DNA from: Numida meleagris
Lineage: Eukaryota; Chordata; Aves; Galliformes; Numididae
DNA: 64,000 nucleotides
Direction of reading: 5' to 3'
Assembly: GCF_002078875.1 (NCBI RefSeq)
Contig: NC_034409.1
Span: 102,581,226-102,645,225 of the forward strand
The notes under the pieces were generated by a model. The model was not told the DNA's origin, made no database searches, and was given only the letters and a program-made list of their open reading frames with translations. This document shows positions 1 to 12,240 of the stretch, piece by piece. Position numbers and translations under genes: made by a program. Each line of letters begins with the position of its first letter. Within the stretch, counting starts at the first letter, position 1.

Positions 1-93
1 TAATTTGTTATCAAGAAGCTTCCTTGTGTGCTCCCCCTTAAGACTTCCTTGCCATTGTGCTTTTGGTGTACTCTCCCCCTGTCTTGGGAATGA

Positions 94-140
94 ATTACAG
101 AATCATAGAGGTTGGAAAGACCTCTGAGATCATCCCTTGC
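94..140 (-). repeat. CR1 LINE 3'-end fragment
   Basis: The stretch carrying AGAATCATAGAGGTTGGAAA, followed by GACCTCTGAGATCATC, is the reverse complement of the CR1 3' terminus. It is short and old. The sequence to its right, up to about 230, no longer matches clearly. Confidence 0.75.
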
Positions 141-1020
141 TACTGCATAGGGATGGGTTAGCAGTTAGAAGCCATCTTGCCCACCAACAACAAAGCACTG
201 GTGACCCTCCTCAAAACAATTTTCATCACTGTGAATGAGTTTTAGACAACTATACAGTGACTTGGTTGATAGGCATATTTTTTAACATCCTCATTGGTGC
301 AGATGGTATATATTGCATGTGGTACAGTGCCAGAGCAGAAATCAAAGTTACAGGCAGATCTATGCAGATTTCTTTCCCCCCCTGAAACAACAACTCATGA
401 AACTAGTAATAAATGTTACATTGTTTGGAACGAAAAGCAGATAATGTATATAAACTTCTGGAAACTAAACACATATGGCAAAAATATGCTGGAGAATATA
501 GAATACTCAAGAGAATGCAGATAATGAAAGGCTTTCTCTCTGTAATTCAGAGAAAATATTACATCTGATTGTCCCATCTCTCCCACATCCACACAAGCAA
601 ATCAATGTCTGGCATCTCACTTCAATCCTAGCAGTTCTTTGTTTTCCATACTAACAATCTATGTAACTTCTGGCCCCCGAGAACCTACATCTTGAATGTC
701 ATCACATATTTATACTGAGTTACCTACCACTGTTTTAATTCACTTCTGAATTACGAAGGAATAAACCTACACAAACAAGCATATGGTATTTATTTAAGAA
801 ACACTTTAGTTTTGCAAAGGCAGGAGTAAAAAAATCTTGCATGGTACAGCTTGATCACATAAGAAGCAAAGTCCTCGAGCACTACGTATCTGTCTCCCTC
901 CCTCAGCACCTTCCAGCAAACACTGCTCTGACCCACTCCTATCTCATTTAAGAGAAAAATAGGCATTAAACTCAACATCCTTTGTATCATCTAGAAGCTA
1001 TTTACAGTAGTCAATATAAA
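141..1020. other. Non-coding, no recognisable element
   Basis: AT-rich sequence with several short unrelated open frames and no codon pattern, splice-site pairing or repeat that I can recognise. Confidence 0.6.
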
Positions 1021-2240
1021 TCATAGAATCATAGAATTGCTCAGGTTGGAAAGGACCTTAAAGATCATCAAGTCCTACCGCAACCTAACCATATTGCTCT
1101 AACAACCCACTGCTAAATCATGTCCCTGAGCACCACATCCAAACTGTTTTTAAACACATTCAGGGATGGTGACTCAACCACCTCCCTGGGGAGCCTGTTC
1201 CAGTGCTTAACAACCCTTTCTGTAACCAAGTTTTTCCTGATATCCAACCTAAGCCTCCCCTGGCGTGACTTGAGGCCATTTCCCCTTGTCCTGTCACCTG
1301 TCACCAGTGAGAAGAGACCAGCCCTGCTCTCACTGCAATCACCTTCCAGGGATTTGAAGAGAGCAATGAGGTCTCCCCTCAGCCTCCTCTTCCCCAAACT
1401 AAACAGCCCCAGTTCCTTTAGTCTCTCCTGGAAGGGCATATTCTCCAAGCCCTTCACCAGCCTTGTTGCCCTTCTATGGACTTGCTCCAGCACCTCAATG
1501 TCCTTTCTGTATTGAGGTGCCCAAAACTGAACACAGTACTCGAGGTGAGGCCTCACCAATGCCGAGTACAGGGGCAGGATGACTTCCCTAGTCCTGCTCA
1601 CCACACCATTCCTGATACAAGCCAGGATGCCACTGCCCTTCTTGGCCACCTGGGCACACTGCTGGCTCATATTCAGCTGACTGTCCATCAGCACATCAAG
1701 GTCCCTTTCCGTCAGGCAGCTTTCCAGCCACTCCTCCCCAAGCCTATAGGGTTGCCTGGGGTTGTGACCAAAGTGCAGTACCTGACACTTGGCCCTGTTG
1801 AAACTCATACAGTTTACCTTGGCCAACCAATGCAGTCTATCCAGGTCCCTCAGTAGTGCCTTTCTACCCTCTGGCGGATCAACACTCCCTCCCAACTTGG
1901 TGCCGTCTGCAAACTTACTGAGGGTGCACTCAATCCCCTCATCAAGATCACTCAAAAAGATGTTGAGTAGAAGAGGCCCCAGCACCGAGCCCTGGAGGAC
2001 ACCACTCGTGACTGGCCGCCAACTGGATTTAACTCCATTGACCACAACTCTCTGGGCCTGGCCATCCAGCCAGTGTTTCACCCAGCAGAGCGTATGCCCA
2101 TCCAAACCATGGGCAGCCAGCTTCTCCACAAGGATGCTGTGGGGGACAGTGTCAAAGGCCTTACTGAAGTCCAGGTAGACCACATCGACAGCCTTGCCTT
2201 CATCCACTAAGCGGGTCACCTTGTCACAGAAGCACAGTAA
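1021..2240 (-). mobile_element. CR1 LINE, 5'-truncated, with the C-terminal part of ORF2 open
   Basis: The right-to-left copy ends at 1,021 with the CR1 tail (TCATAGAATCATAGAATT on the plus strand). A continuous 368-codon frame on the minus strand (2,219 to 1,113) encodes the reverse-transcriptase palm and the C-terminal domain of the CR1 ORF2 protein. The first catalytic box ([13 protein letters not shown]) and the [10 protein letters not shown] box are present. The second catalytic box reads FADGTKL instead of FADDTKL, so one of the metal-binding aspartates is lost. The endonuclease domain and 5' end are missing, as is usual for CR1. A frame this long without stops implies a fairly recent insertion. 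The copy cannot be autonomous. Confidence 0.93.
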
Positions 2241-4064
2241 GTCAACATAAAGTCATTCTGGACACAAAACAGAGTCCACCAACAACAGTTTCAGAATTTT
2301 CCATTGACTTCACCTGTCTTTTGGCCCAAGCCTTTGGTGCAGTTCCCCACTGACATCCTTTCACACCATAAAATTCACATTCACAGTTCATATCAGATAA
2401 AGCCAAGGAGGCCTGTAAGCAAAGTGTCCAGAGAACTAACTGCCTACTTGGCAGAGTCTACAAAAGCTTATTTCCAAGAGTCTCCATCGACCGAGTGCCT
2501 GCAGACCTGTGGAGACCAGGGCCTTGTCCTGGGAAGGCTGAGCAGCAACCCGACCAGGCTCCCCCCTCCCAGCTGAGCACCCACCACAACCGAGGAAATG
2601 CTCATCACCTCTTCACTCCCCTTCTGTCAAAAATTCAGTTTTTAACCCAAGCAAAGTGAAGTTTTTGGTATCTCCATGTCTTACAAGAGGGAATTTAGGT
2701 TTTCAATGTAACTAACTGCAATTAAGATAGATGCATAAAACACAGGGCCAATGCCAAGTTACCCAGGATTCCTCATTTTGAGTTTGCATTAAGATTTAAA
2801 GGAAAAACAGCTGAGGGAGAGGGTTTTAAAAAATATATGAAGTGTAAGGGATATTGAGGAGATGCCTAGAGAAAAAGATACAGAGAGCTATTGCTGATAA
2901 GCAGGAAAGGGAGTAAAACGAGACGTCAGGCTGCAGAATGCTCTCCAAAATCAATGACAAGATAATCACAGCGAGCTGCGTTGCCACAATAAGATGATCA
3001 GCAACTGAACACATCTCTATACATTCTCATCCTTCTGCAGCACTAGGGAAAAACTGAGATATCCCAAATATTGGATTTGGACCATTCGGAAACTGGAAAC
3101 TGGAAAAGAAAATGCCCACAGTCCAAAAGTATCTTAAATATTTCCCAGACTAGCACAAAAAACAAACACAAAGACAAACAAACAAACAAAAACTAACAGC
3201 AGCAAAAACTTTGATACCCCCATTCTGAGAAAGGAAAGACCTTGTTACCTGGCCATCCCACTCCTGCAGGCAGCTCTAGGTACTTGGGGTAAAGGCCCAA
3301 GAGCAGCTCCTTACGCAGATCATTTCAAACACAGCACCGCCTACCCAGGCACTAGGCCTCTCTCAAGACCAGGTGCTCACTGAGCAGATGACTGTTCAGA
3401 TAACGAGCTGTAAACAAAATCATACGCATGGATACACAGAAGAAATATTTTGGCTTCGAAGGCGTTTTTCTTCGGCATGTAAACATTGCAGGAATTTCTC
3501 TCATGTCTCAAATAGCATTACTCTGCACACAAAGTCAAGACTACTCACGGTACGGTTTATTTTTGTTCAATCATCAGAAACAAAATGACAGCCTTAAGCC
3601 ACTCAGAGAGACCGCAATATAACGTTCTGAGGTTCAGAGATGCTCTGCAACAATGGGTAGGTTATTTTTGGAAACCCATCTGGTTGCCAGGGCAAATTCT
3701 AGCAATGATACGCACCATCCACCAAGCAGAATCTGGTTTGCAATTCAGGAGAGGAGGAAAAATTAAGACAAGGAATGACTAACTGGGGTAATGTGAGAAG
3801 CCATTGAAATTCCGAGCTACATAGAATCATGGTTAGGGCTTCCATCAGCCAAACTCCTACATGAAACACGCCTGGTTGCTCTGAGCCAACGGAGCCTAGA
3901 TCACAGGCTTGAAAGAAATTCAGAAGGTTGTACAAGGCATCCTGCTGCCGCAAGGCAGGATTAACTACACCTAAGCAGTACCTTATGCAGGCCATACCAC
4001 TGCTGAACAATAAACATTTGTTCGTACAGCCATCTCCCATCAGTTTTATTTGTCTTCTACACAA
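2241..4064. other. Non-coding, one CAAA-rich tract
   Basis: No gene or complete repeat is recognisable. A degenerate (CAAA)n tract lies near 3,160-3,192. The short frames here lack conserved motifs. Confidence 0.55.
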
Positions 4065-4165
4065 GGGAGTAAATGAGACAGACAGAAATGAAGCAATTTG
4101 CCCTCAATTGCACACTAAGTCTCCTGCAAAATCTGGAAATAATTCCAGATGTTTAAAAAACCACA
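4065..4165 (+). repeat. Possible MIR/CORE-SINE relic
   Basis: The order of blocks (GAGACAGACAGAAATGAAGC, AATTTGCCCTCAATTGCACA, then a TCTGGAAATAATTCCAGATG end) follows the MIR core. That core normally runs 'aggttaagcaacttgccc-aaggtcacacag-...-ctgggaatagaacccagatc'. The divergence is high, as expected for a relic shared by amniotes. The match is judged by eye. Confidence 0.45.
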
Positions 4166-7100
4166 AATAGCCCACTGATTGGTTTTCTGGGAGCTCTATG
4201 CGTGGTCGTCGTCTCATTTTCAAAGTCACTGGAGCCCCAGTTCACATCAACCTGTTACACATCTGGATAGTCTTACGTATGTTATAAAAGACCATGACAG
4301 TTTTTCTATTCAAATTGTAAGCTTTCGGCCACAGGAATATCTTTTGAAGGTTAACAGATGGCAAAGATGGTAAAGTGACAAAGAGAGGAGGGAGTCATAA
4401 AATTATTTTCCGTTTTCTTCACTAACAGTGAAGAATGGAAACTTGCATGCTATTAAAACACATCAGCTCTGGATGACACGAACAGGAAAAGGTCATATAA
4501 TTTATACTTTAGTGCCATATCTTCTGGTCAGCTTTCTGCTGAACTCAATTGAGATTACACAAAAGTGTGTGTATCAAATCTAGGAAATTGCCAAACTCTT
4601 CTTGGTAGAGGATTGCTTTGCATGTCAGAAGAAAGCTTCTGTAATTAAAATAATATCTCCTTTACAATTGAGAAGGGAGAATATTTAATTAGGCTTTAAA
4701 CTGTTGAGAAGAGGCTTGTATAATAATCTTACTTAGGCCATACAGTCAAATGAAAAGTGCCTACTAAGATTTATTCAGAACTTAAGTGCACTTCACTGGT
4801 AACAAATAACACTCCAAGTAAAACCTGACATTAAAACTAAATTACCATCGTCTTCTCCTCCATTTCAATTCCTGAAATAAAAAAAGTTCAAAGCAATGAG
4901 AGATTTAAGCACTGCTAAATGAAACTCGTTAAGGCACCAGACTTGGACATGACTGCTGTGCTCCATGCCCTCGCTTGGGAGGATGCTGAGTGCAGAGCAG
5001 CCACCAAGGCTAAAGCTCAGACCTCTAAGGGAGGGATGGTTGGGAACACCACAGCAAACCAGACAGCAAGGCCTCCCCGTTTCTGCTGAATGTGCAGAGC
5101 TTTGCTGCTGCCCAGAGCTCTAACAGCAGTCCCCCTTTGGTTCCTTCACTCAGGAAATGGAAAATTAACTCTCACTTTCACTCAATGGAGTGCCATGGTA
5201 CATAAAGATAAGGAACCAGCCCAACAGTTCAGGGCTCCAACTGCAACTGCCTTCAAATACTTATCAGCCATAGCAACACACACGAGGTTTTGTGCTCTTC
5301 CAGCCACCTCCCTATGACCCCCTCAAATGGGACTGCTTTGTATGTGGGAGTTTCCTCGCCAATCACGTACAACTGCTAATTCTACATATATGCAATGCAT
5401 TCTGCTGTGCAAACTCCAGCAGTTACCTGTAGCATGTGGAGGCAAAGCACAAAAGTAAGGCACTCTGGAGTTTCTGCAGCAATCCAAAAATGCTACTCAA
5501 ACCCTCTAAGGTGTACTGTGCACACATACAGCAGGTTAATAAAGTCTTGTTCATTCTACATAATGTTAGAAGCTGTAGCTTTAACAGACCATGCAAATGG
5601 TTAAAATTCTCCTAGAGCAGGGATTCATGAGGCTGTACAAAATGAACAGCTGCACAAATGCACAATTAGGGAAGGAGGATGGAAGCTACCAGGAGGTCTG
5701 AAGTGTTTTTGGTGAGATACATCCACAGGCTTACCCAGCCTCCTGACAAGCACCATGACGTTAAAAGGAGCTTTAATCTAGCCTAGATCTGTATAAACAA
5801 AGATCATAGGAACCATCGTACGCACCAGCCTGAGAAAGAGGAACACAGGCATCATCTTTCACTTTGTAGCTTTCTGCTGGAGAGGAGAGAGGAGAAGGAA
5901 AAGAGGGAAACGGAATAACCACGCGCACTGCAGTGGCTCGACATGAACAGGCCTGTTCCTTCTGTTACTGTGGGTCATCAGGATAATTAAATCCTTCATA
6001 ACAGCCACCGAGCAGCGTCAGAGAGCGCGTACAGCAGCCAGCCAACTTCTTCAAGTTGCACAAAAGCACTGCTCGGCGTTTTCAGGACAGATCCTGGCAC
6101 CGCTCCTTCAGAAGCACCGCAGCAGCACAGTGCAGAGCCACAGCATCCTGGGGACACCGCAGTCCCACCACGGCTCAGGCAGCTCCCGCTGTTTGGAGGA
6201 GTTGATGGAGAGGTCAGCCAGAGTCACCGTGCTTCTGCCTCCAGCTCGCCTCCCCCGCTGCAGTTTCTAAATTAATCAGGGTCTTTAAGCTTGTTGGCTT
6301 TTATTGCTCTTTCTTAAGAAAAGCACAGCTTTCACGCCACAAACTACAGGGCTAAAATCCCCAGACGAGTGCAGTAAGTGCAGTTTGCAATTCGCCCCTG
6401 CCCTTACTCATCCGAGCGTACTCCCTTAAGTGACTCCTAAAATCTAGGGTAGGAAATGCGCTTAGCTTCTCCTTCATTCTCCCTCCCTGAAACATTTTAA
6501 TCCAAACACCCCCAATGGCTACATCCAGCAAACGGAGGGCAGATGGGAACAGCAGCTCTCACGTGCTGCAGGGACTGAGCCAAAGCCTGGAACTTTGCAA
6601 TGGCTGTCCCGTGACGATGTAACACCTTTTCTCGTAAAATAAATCCAGCAAAAATACGTCTAACTAATAATTGGAAACTCCCTGTTAAACTAATCACAGC
6701 GCTGTGCTTGGGCAGGGAGCATTACAGCTTCCCAGGAGGCGGTAACAACCAAACACAACAGCCACTGGCTCCTGGCAGGATCAGCTGCTCGGTTGCAACA
6801 GCACGTACCTGTGAGCACTGGCAATTTACAACTGGAAAATATTAGGGAGGGCAGATTAACTGCTACAATATGAAATTTCCATGCCTTCATTTTGCATTAA
6901 CAGCTTCACGGTTAACAAAAACCCCAGGGAAAAGCAGAAAAAAGAGATGAAAAAAAAAAAAGAAAGCACACTCTCCCCTTACCCCAGACATGTCCAGGAC
7001 CAGGAGCATCCTTGGGAAGCCACACACCATCCTCTGCATGGCTTTGAGTTCCACCAGAAAGAAGCGAGGTTGCTACGCTTTCAGGCTGGGAGTTGACACA

Positions 7101-9192
7101 GTGATGTCCCTTGGAGTCCCCAGCCAGCCCTGAAGCCCCTTCACACCACAACAGCCACTTCTGGTCTGAGAGAGCAGCAAGAGTCCGGGGATGGATCGAG
7201 AAAATGCTATCTATCCTCCTCCCTCTGCCTTCCCTGCTCTTCCTCTACCTACAGAGCAGGGGTGGGGGCTTATGCATTGACCCCAAGCCTACAGATCTCT
7301 TGCACAGGCACCACAAGGGTTGGTGATGGCCATGGGGAAAACCCCAAATCTCCCATCCAAGGGCAAGCTCACTGTCAGCCCAAGGCACGGGACCAAGCTA
7401 CATGAAGATGCCACAGTGATGGGCCACCCACCGCGATGCTCATGCCTCTGGTCCAGCCTGCCAGTATGTAGGCAACCTGCACTTGTACTCACCTTGGCAA
7501 GATCTCTTCTTTTCCACAGGTCTAACAAGTCCTAGGTGAACACAGCAGCTCCAGAGAGTTCCACATCACCACCTGCACAGAGGCATCTCGCAAGCAGAGT
7601 CTCCGATTCTCCTTCCATGCAGTCCCATCTGGCCCTGGCTGCTCCTTCTGCCGCTTCTCCTTACCCAAGACAGGCAGGAGGAAGCTCGTGGACAACCGGA
7701 GGCACGCAGCTGAAGCTCCGATTTGCCTGCTGTGAGATGCCAGCGCTCTCCCCTGTAGGAAGAGCAAACACAGAGCTGACACGTGCAGCCTCCAGCTTCG
7801 GTGTGGCGTTCTGCTTGTGTTTTATGTAACCATTTATGACTGTTATTCAGTCACGAAGGAGAGCTTACCATGGAAACTGAAAGGAGGTGTTTTGTTTAAG
7901 ATACAAAGCTCTTTTTAAGTAAGAGCTGTTCATCTCCCACATGCAAACACCTGAACTGCACTCAAGGCTTCACATTTAGATGCATTTTCCAGATGACGGC
8001 CAGCTCTAGCTGGAAACAAAGCCTTTCCCCCCACTCCCCCAGAGCTAAGGAGCCAGGTGAAGCGGAGGCACAGATCAGCTCCTTTGCGCGGCCATTATGC
8101 AGTTCTGTGGGAAATGCCATTTTTCTGCCGAGGTCCCACGGGAGCGTGTCAGCTCAGCGGGCTGCCAGCCTCCATCAGCTCCCCAAAGCACTAAGCCTCT
8201 GGGACCGGTCCCGATTCTGCACGGTCCATGGACAGTCGGTAACGACCTAGTAATCCAATTAGGCAACAGCATAGGCTGTCTAAAGAAATAAAACAAAAGG
8301 AAATGGGGCGGGGGGGGGGGGGAAAAAAAAACAGGGCAGAAATTATGTTCAGAGCAAAGCGTATCCTCATTATTCCCCTAATCTGTCGCTGCAAGCGGAA
8401 GCTTAGCCGGGTGCCCATGCGTGGGGAGCCGAGTGAGCTGCAGGCAGCACAGCTCGCAGCCCAGCCAAGCTGCTGGTTGGCTGCAGAGGGGCACAGGAAG
8501 GATGCCCAGGGCCTGGGTGCCAGCCTGGCTATGGCCAGGTTGCAGGGCTGCTCTGCGGGGCTCCCCTGCGGTGCACATCCCAGTTGCACAACCACGAGGT
8601 GTTTGTCAGAGGATGCTCCTAATGGAGCATAAACATGAACACAAGAACTCACCCCTTCCGCTTTAAGGTCATACTCCCCAGGGAATGAAGGGAAACAATT
8701 GTGCAAGGCACTGTGAGAAACATCACAACTGCAAAAAGGGATTTCTGGTTACAGCGAGTGCTGTTCTCACACACCTAAGAAGTGACCACAAACTAAAATA
8801 CGGAGCAAGAGATCTCAGGTGCTCATGGATTTGTTTGTGAGTGTAAAAACTCAAGAGCATCAAAACGATCTCCATACTGGAGGCCCAGGCTAAGGCACTA
8901 CCTGGGGTTTTGGAAAAAATAAAAGCAGAATGAAAGAACAAACTGTACAAATGCCACTGCTCTGGAAAATTAGCATTTTTAATAGGAAAGTAAACATAAG
9001 GCTTGCTTTAAATGATGATAACTATCAGCATGTTCAGCTTTTAATGGCTTTGCCATTATCACAACAAAGGAGTATGGAGCATCTTTGCTGAACTGCAAGA
9101 GTTAAAAACATGCAACTGCTCAACTTCTGAAGGGGAGTCTGGTAAACAAGAGGTGACAAGGACACAAATCTCCTACTGCTGATCTCCTGTCA
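4166..9192. other. Non-coding, no gene recognised
   Basis: Mixed-composition single-copy sequence. It contains an A-run near 6,949-6,962 and a G13-A9 run at 8,310-8,331. The stretch 5,900-8,700 is somewhat richer in GC, and open frames there are short, overlap each other and show no protein motif, so I do not call genes. Confidence 0.5.
8310..8331 (+). repeat. G13-A9 homopurine run
   Basis: Thirteen G are followed directly by nine A. Such a run can form a G-quadruplex or triplex, and it is a likely length-polymorphic and assembly-error-prone site. Confidence 0.9.
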
Positions 9193-9370
9193 AGGAATCA
9201 TTAAGGTTGGAAAAGACCTCTGAGATCACCTAGTCCAACCATCAGCCCACCCCCACCACGCCCACTGACCATGTCCCTCAGTGCCACATCCACACGGCTC
9301 TTGAACACCTCCAGGGATAGTGACTCCACCACCTCCCTCCCTGAGCAGCCTGTCCCATGCCTCAACGCTC
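9193..9370 (-). repeat. CR1 LINE 3' fragment
   Basis: On the plus strand it begins GGAATCATTAAGGTTGGAAA and continues through the typical 'tccctcagtgccacatcc' and 'cctccagggatagtgactcc' blocks. This is the 3' part of CR1 reading right to left. Confidence 0.9.
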
Positions 9371-9714
9371 TACAAATATCCTTTAAGGGCATTTTAAGTC
9401 TGCAGAGACATCCACTTATTTTATATGACCTGCAAAACAAGATTCAAGTTTGATAGTAAGGCGGGATGAAGTGCCAAGCATCCATCCCTGCCTTAGCATA
9501 ACGCTTTCCAGAACATCAGCATAAAGGACGCACCTTCACTACATACCCTGCGACACAACGCCACATGGCATCACCCATCAGTGAAACTGCTCATCATGGC
9601 TGTTTGCAACACCACCAAAACCATGGCTGAGCTTGACCAGACCCACACTGTGGTGGTGTTAGGGTGCACCCAGGATCCTCTGGACAAAGGAAGAGCTGGA
9701 GGGGCTGCACTGTG
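9371..9714. other. Non-coding gap between CR1 fragments
   Basis: Nothing recognisable is seen between two right-to-left CR1 copies. Confidence 0.5.
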
Positions 9715-9835
9715 TCACAGAATCACAGAACAGTTTGGGCTGGAAGGGAGCTCAAAGCCCACCCAGCCCCAACCCGCTGTCATGGGTAGGGCTGCCCCCA
9801 CCAGCTCAGGCTGCCCAGGGCCCCATCCAACCTGT
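9715..9835 (-). repeat. CR1 LINE 3' fragment
   Basis: It starts with the CR1 tail (TCACAGAATCACAGAACAG) and contains 'gggctggaagggagctcaaagcccacccagccccaa' split over short blocks. It ends at the 'ggccccatccaacctg' block. It is nearly the reverse complement of the copy at 10,367-10,492. Confidence 0.92.
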
Positions 9836-10366
9836 CCACCTGGCCCAGGTAGACATGAAGCTGCTGAAAGCCCCATCCAGAGAGCAACCTATTTTGCAGG
9901 AAACAAAATATTTTTCTATCCTCTCCATGGGCAATTAGCAACACAAGCCTGAAACGTCAAAAGCTGACTCTTAATTACTGAAGTCAGCACTTAATGACTC
10001 CAATTATATTTCTACTGATTTCTGAAAACTGGATTCTCCACTACACTTGCTGTATTTAAATTAGTTTCTTACCTCATTTGCAGTAATTATACTTTGACAA
10101 ACCAAATTAAAATACAGTTGATTTCTAAAATCCTACTTAAAAATAGTGGGGATTTAAGAACAAAAATGTTTTAAGCCTACCACCATCCACATCTTCATCG
10201 CCCTCCACTCAGAGCTCAGGAGTCCTGGAGTTAAAATGATGAGAGAGATGTCAAGGACATCTTTGCTAAGTGCCACAGAAAGGAAATGGTGTTTTAGTTC
10301 TGCGATACAAAATCACTTTCTTATCCCCCCTGTACCACAAGAATTAGCTTTTCTTACCCCAAAAAT
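9836..10366. other. Non-coding spacer of the inverted CR1 pair
   Basis: About 530 bp of AT-rich single-copy sequence separates two oppositely oriented, closely related CR1 copies. No gene is seen. Confidence 0.5.
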
Positions 10367-10492
10367 CAAGGCCAGGTTGGATGGGGCCCTGGGCAGCCTG
10401 AGCTGGTGAGGGCAGCCCTGCCCACAGCAGCGGGTTGGGGCTGGGTGGGCTTTGAGCTCCCTTCCAACCCAAGCTGTTCTGTGATTCTGTGA
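10367..10492 (+). repeat. CR1 LINE 3' fragment
   Basis: It runs from 'ggccaggttggatggggccc' to the terminal GTGATTCTGTGA. It is the inverted partner of the copy at 9,715-9,835. Confidence 0.92.
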
Positions 10493-12154
10493 TAAGAGCT
10501 GCTCTGCTGGGGCCTGCCACCATCAGTACTGACAGGACTCCAGCAGCAAAGGGACAGCAGCTGAACATATACCTAAACACTTCTCTCAATTACCTCTACA
10601 TCTGACCCACATGCTGAGACCACAGTAGCTACATCTGTCACCAGAACATGTCTGAGGGATAAGCATGGCTTCTACAGCATAGACCCTTTAGGGGATGGTT
10701 ATCTTTTATTAGGAAATTATTTGCAGGTTCTAGTGCACAGTTAATGTAAGCAATGGAAAAGGACAAGACAGCAGGCAGCATATTCTCAGGAAATCAAGCA
10801 ACTGAGGGAAAGAATCCATAAAAATACTGTATTTGAGGGAAATGCTCTACATGTGCTCACTTCAGATAACAGAGTGCACAGATTTCTCCCAGAGGATGAT
10901 ACCCCTCTGCACATTTTTCTCCAGAAAGAGGAAATAAAAAACAGTGTCAGACCCCAACTCCTCTGCCAATTCCAAAGCTAAATCACCATCACACTGCAGC
11001 AGCCTGGCCACAGCCACAGGAGCTGCCAGACATCCACAGGAACGATGCCAAACCTGAGATACCCGTGCTGGCACAGCCAACACCATCACAGCTCAGGCAA
11101 CCACAAGTGGCAAGCCTCAGCATCAGGTAAATTAATCCTAGTGCTTGCAGGGCCGGTTCCTAAAGGAGATGCAGTGACCAGCATGCCATGTCCTCCTCGA
11201 GCTCCGTACAGCATCACAAAACTCACTGCAGCCGGACAGAAGGCAAAGCAAACCTCCCACACAGGTGCAGGACACTTAGTGTTAACCAAAGACAAGAAAG
11301 AGGACACAGATTTACAGGACCACGTTCCCACTTCAGCACGGGGAAATAACACACCAATGCTACACTACTGCTTGCAGTAATTGTTTTTCATGGTGTTTGT
11401 TTCTGCAGTATTTTTATTCTCATCCTCCGCAGCTGCCCGTTACTCAGCAGCGGTTGTTGGATTTTATGCTCACATATGGTTTAAAGAGGGGGCTGTTTAA
11501 TGTTCCCTGTATGTAAATAACGACATGCTGGCTCAGCCCCTGCTGCACAAGCAGAGAACGATTAGACCATAAATCTTGAACGCAGGAATGTGTCAGGCCG
11601 GTTTTCATCCACCTACCCATCAGAACTCACTGCTTGTTACACTTCCCATCTCCCCCTCACCCACCAAAGCCCACTGCTCCTAATGAGCACACGCAGCAGC
11701 AGGAGGCAGCAGCCCAAGAAGGGGACAGCAGATGACGACACCACACTGCCAGGTGCCACCGCCATCGGGGATGGGACATGGAGCATGGGGAACAAACGTT
11801 GGCATGCTGAATGATTTGGGCTCTTACTCGATTTACGGCATAGCCCTGGTGCTGTTCCTCGAAACCAACACGTGTTTTCAACGTAATTTATCGTCTTTTT
11901 AATATAGCTGACAGCATTCACTTCCAATCAAAGCTCATATGCCAAGCACATTAAAACCATTTTATTTTTGCAAAAGCGAATGCTGTGAGAGCCAGAAGCA
12001 ACATGACCATAACCACTAGCATTCCCAGCTTTTTCAGTGTCAGAAACCAGCACACAGAATGGCCAGCTGAACTCTCCAAGGTGCGGAAACACTCTTTAAA
12101 TAAATAAGAGATAATTCACTGTTCAGCCAGTCCTCCCTCCTGGCTGAGGAAGGT
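10493..12154. other. Non-coding; AT-rich part around 11,390-11,600 looks constrained
   Basis: No gene is recognised. The block 11,390-11,600 is rich in runs such as TTTTTATTCTCATC and ATGTAAATAACGAC and contains no repeat. It is a candidate conserved non-coding element only by appearance. Confidence 0.35.
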
Positions 12155-12240
12155 TCAGTGGGCATGGTGGTGATGGGTTGGTGACTGGAATAGATGATCT
12201 CAGAGGTCTTTTCCAGCCTTAACGATTCTATGATTCTAGG
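12155..12240 (+). repeat. CR1 LINE 3'-terminal fragment
   Basis: The 3' end is recognised from 'ggaatagatgatctcagagg' followed by 'tcttttccagccttaacgat' and TCTATGATTCT. Confidence 0.85.

Noticed and set aside
1113..2219. Long minus-strand frame as a host gene
   Set aside because: The motifs and the flanking tail identify it as CR1 ORF2, and it has no host gene structure.
8191..8706. 171-codon minus-strand frame
   Set aside because: Crosses the G13-A9 run and has no domain; the antisense frames are equally long.
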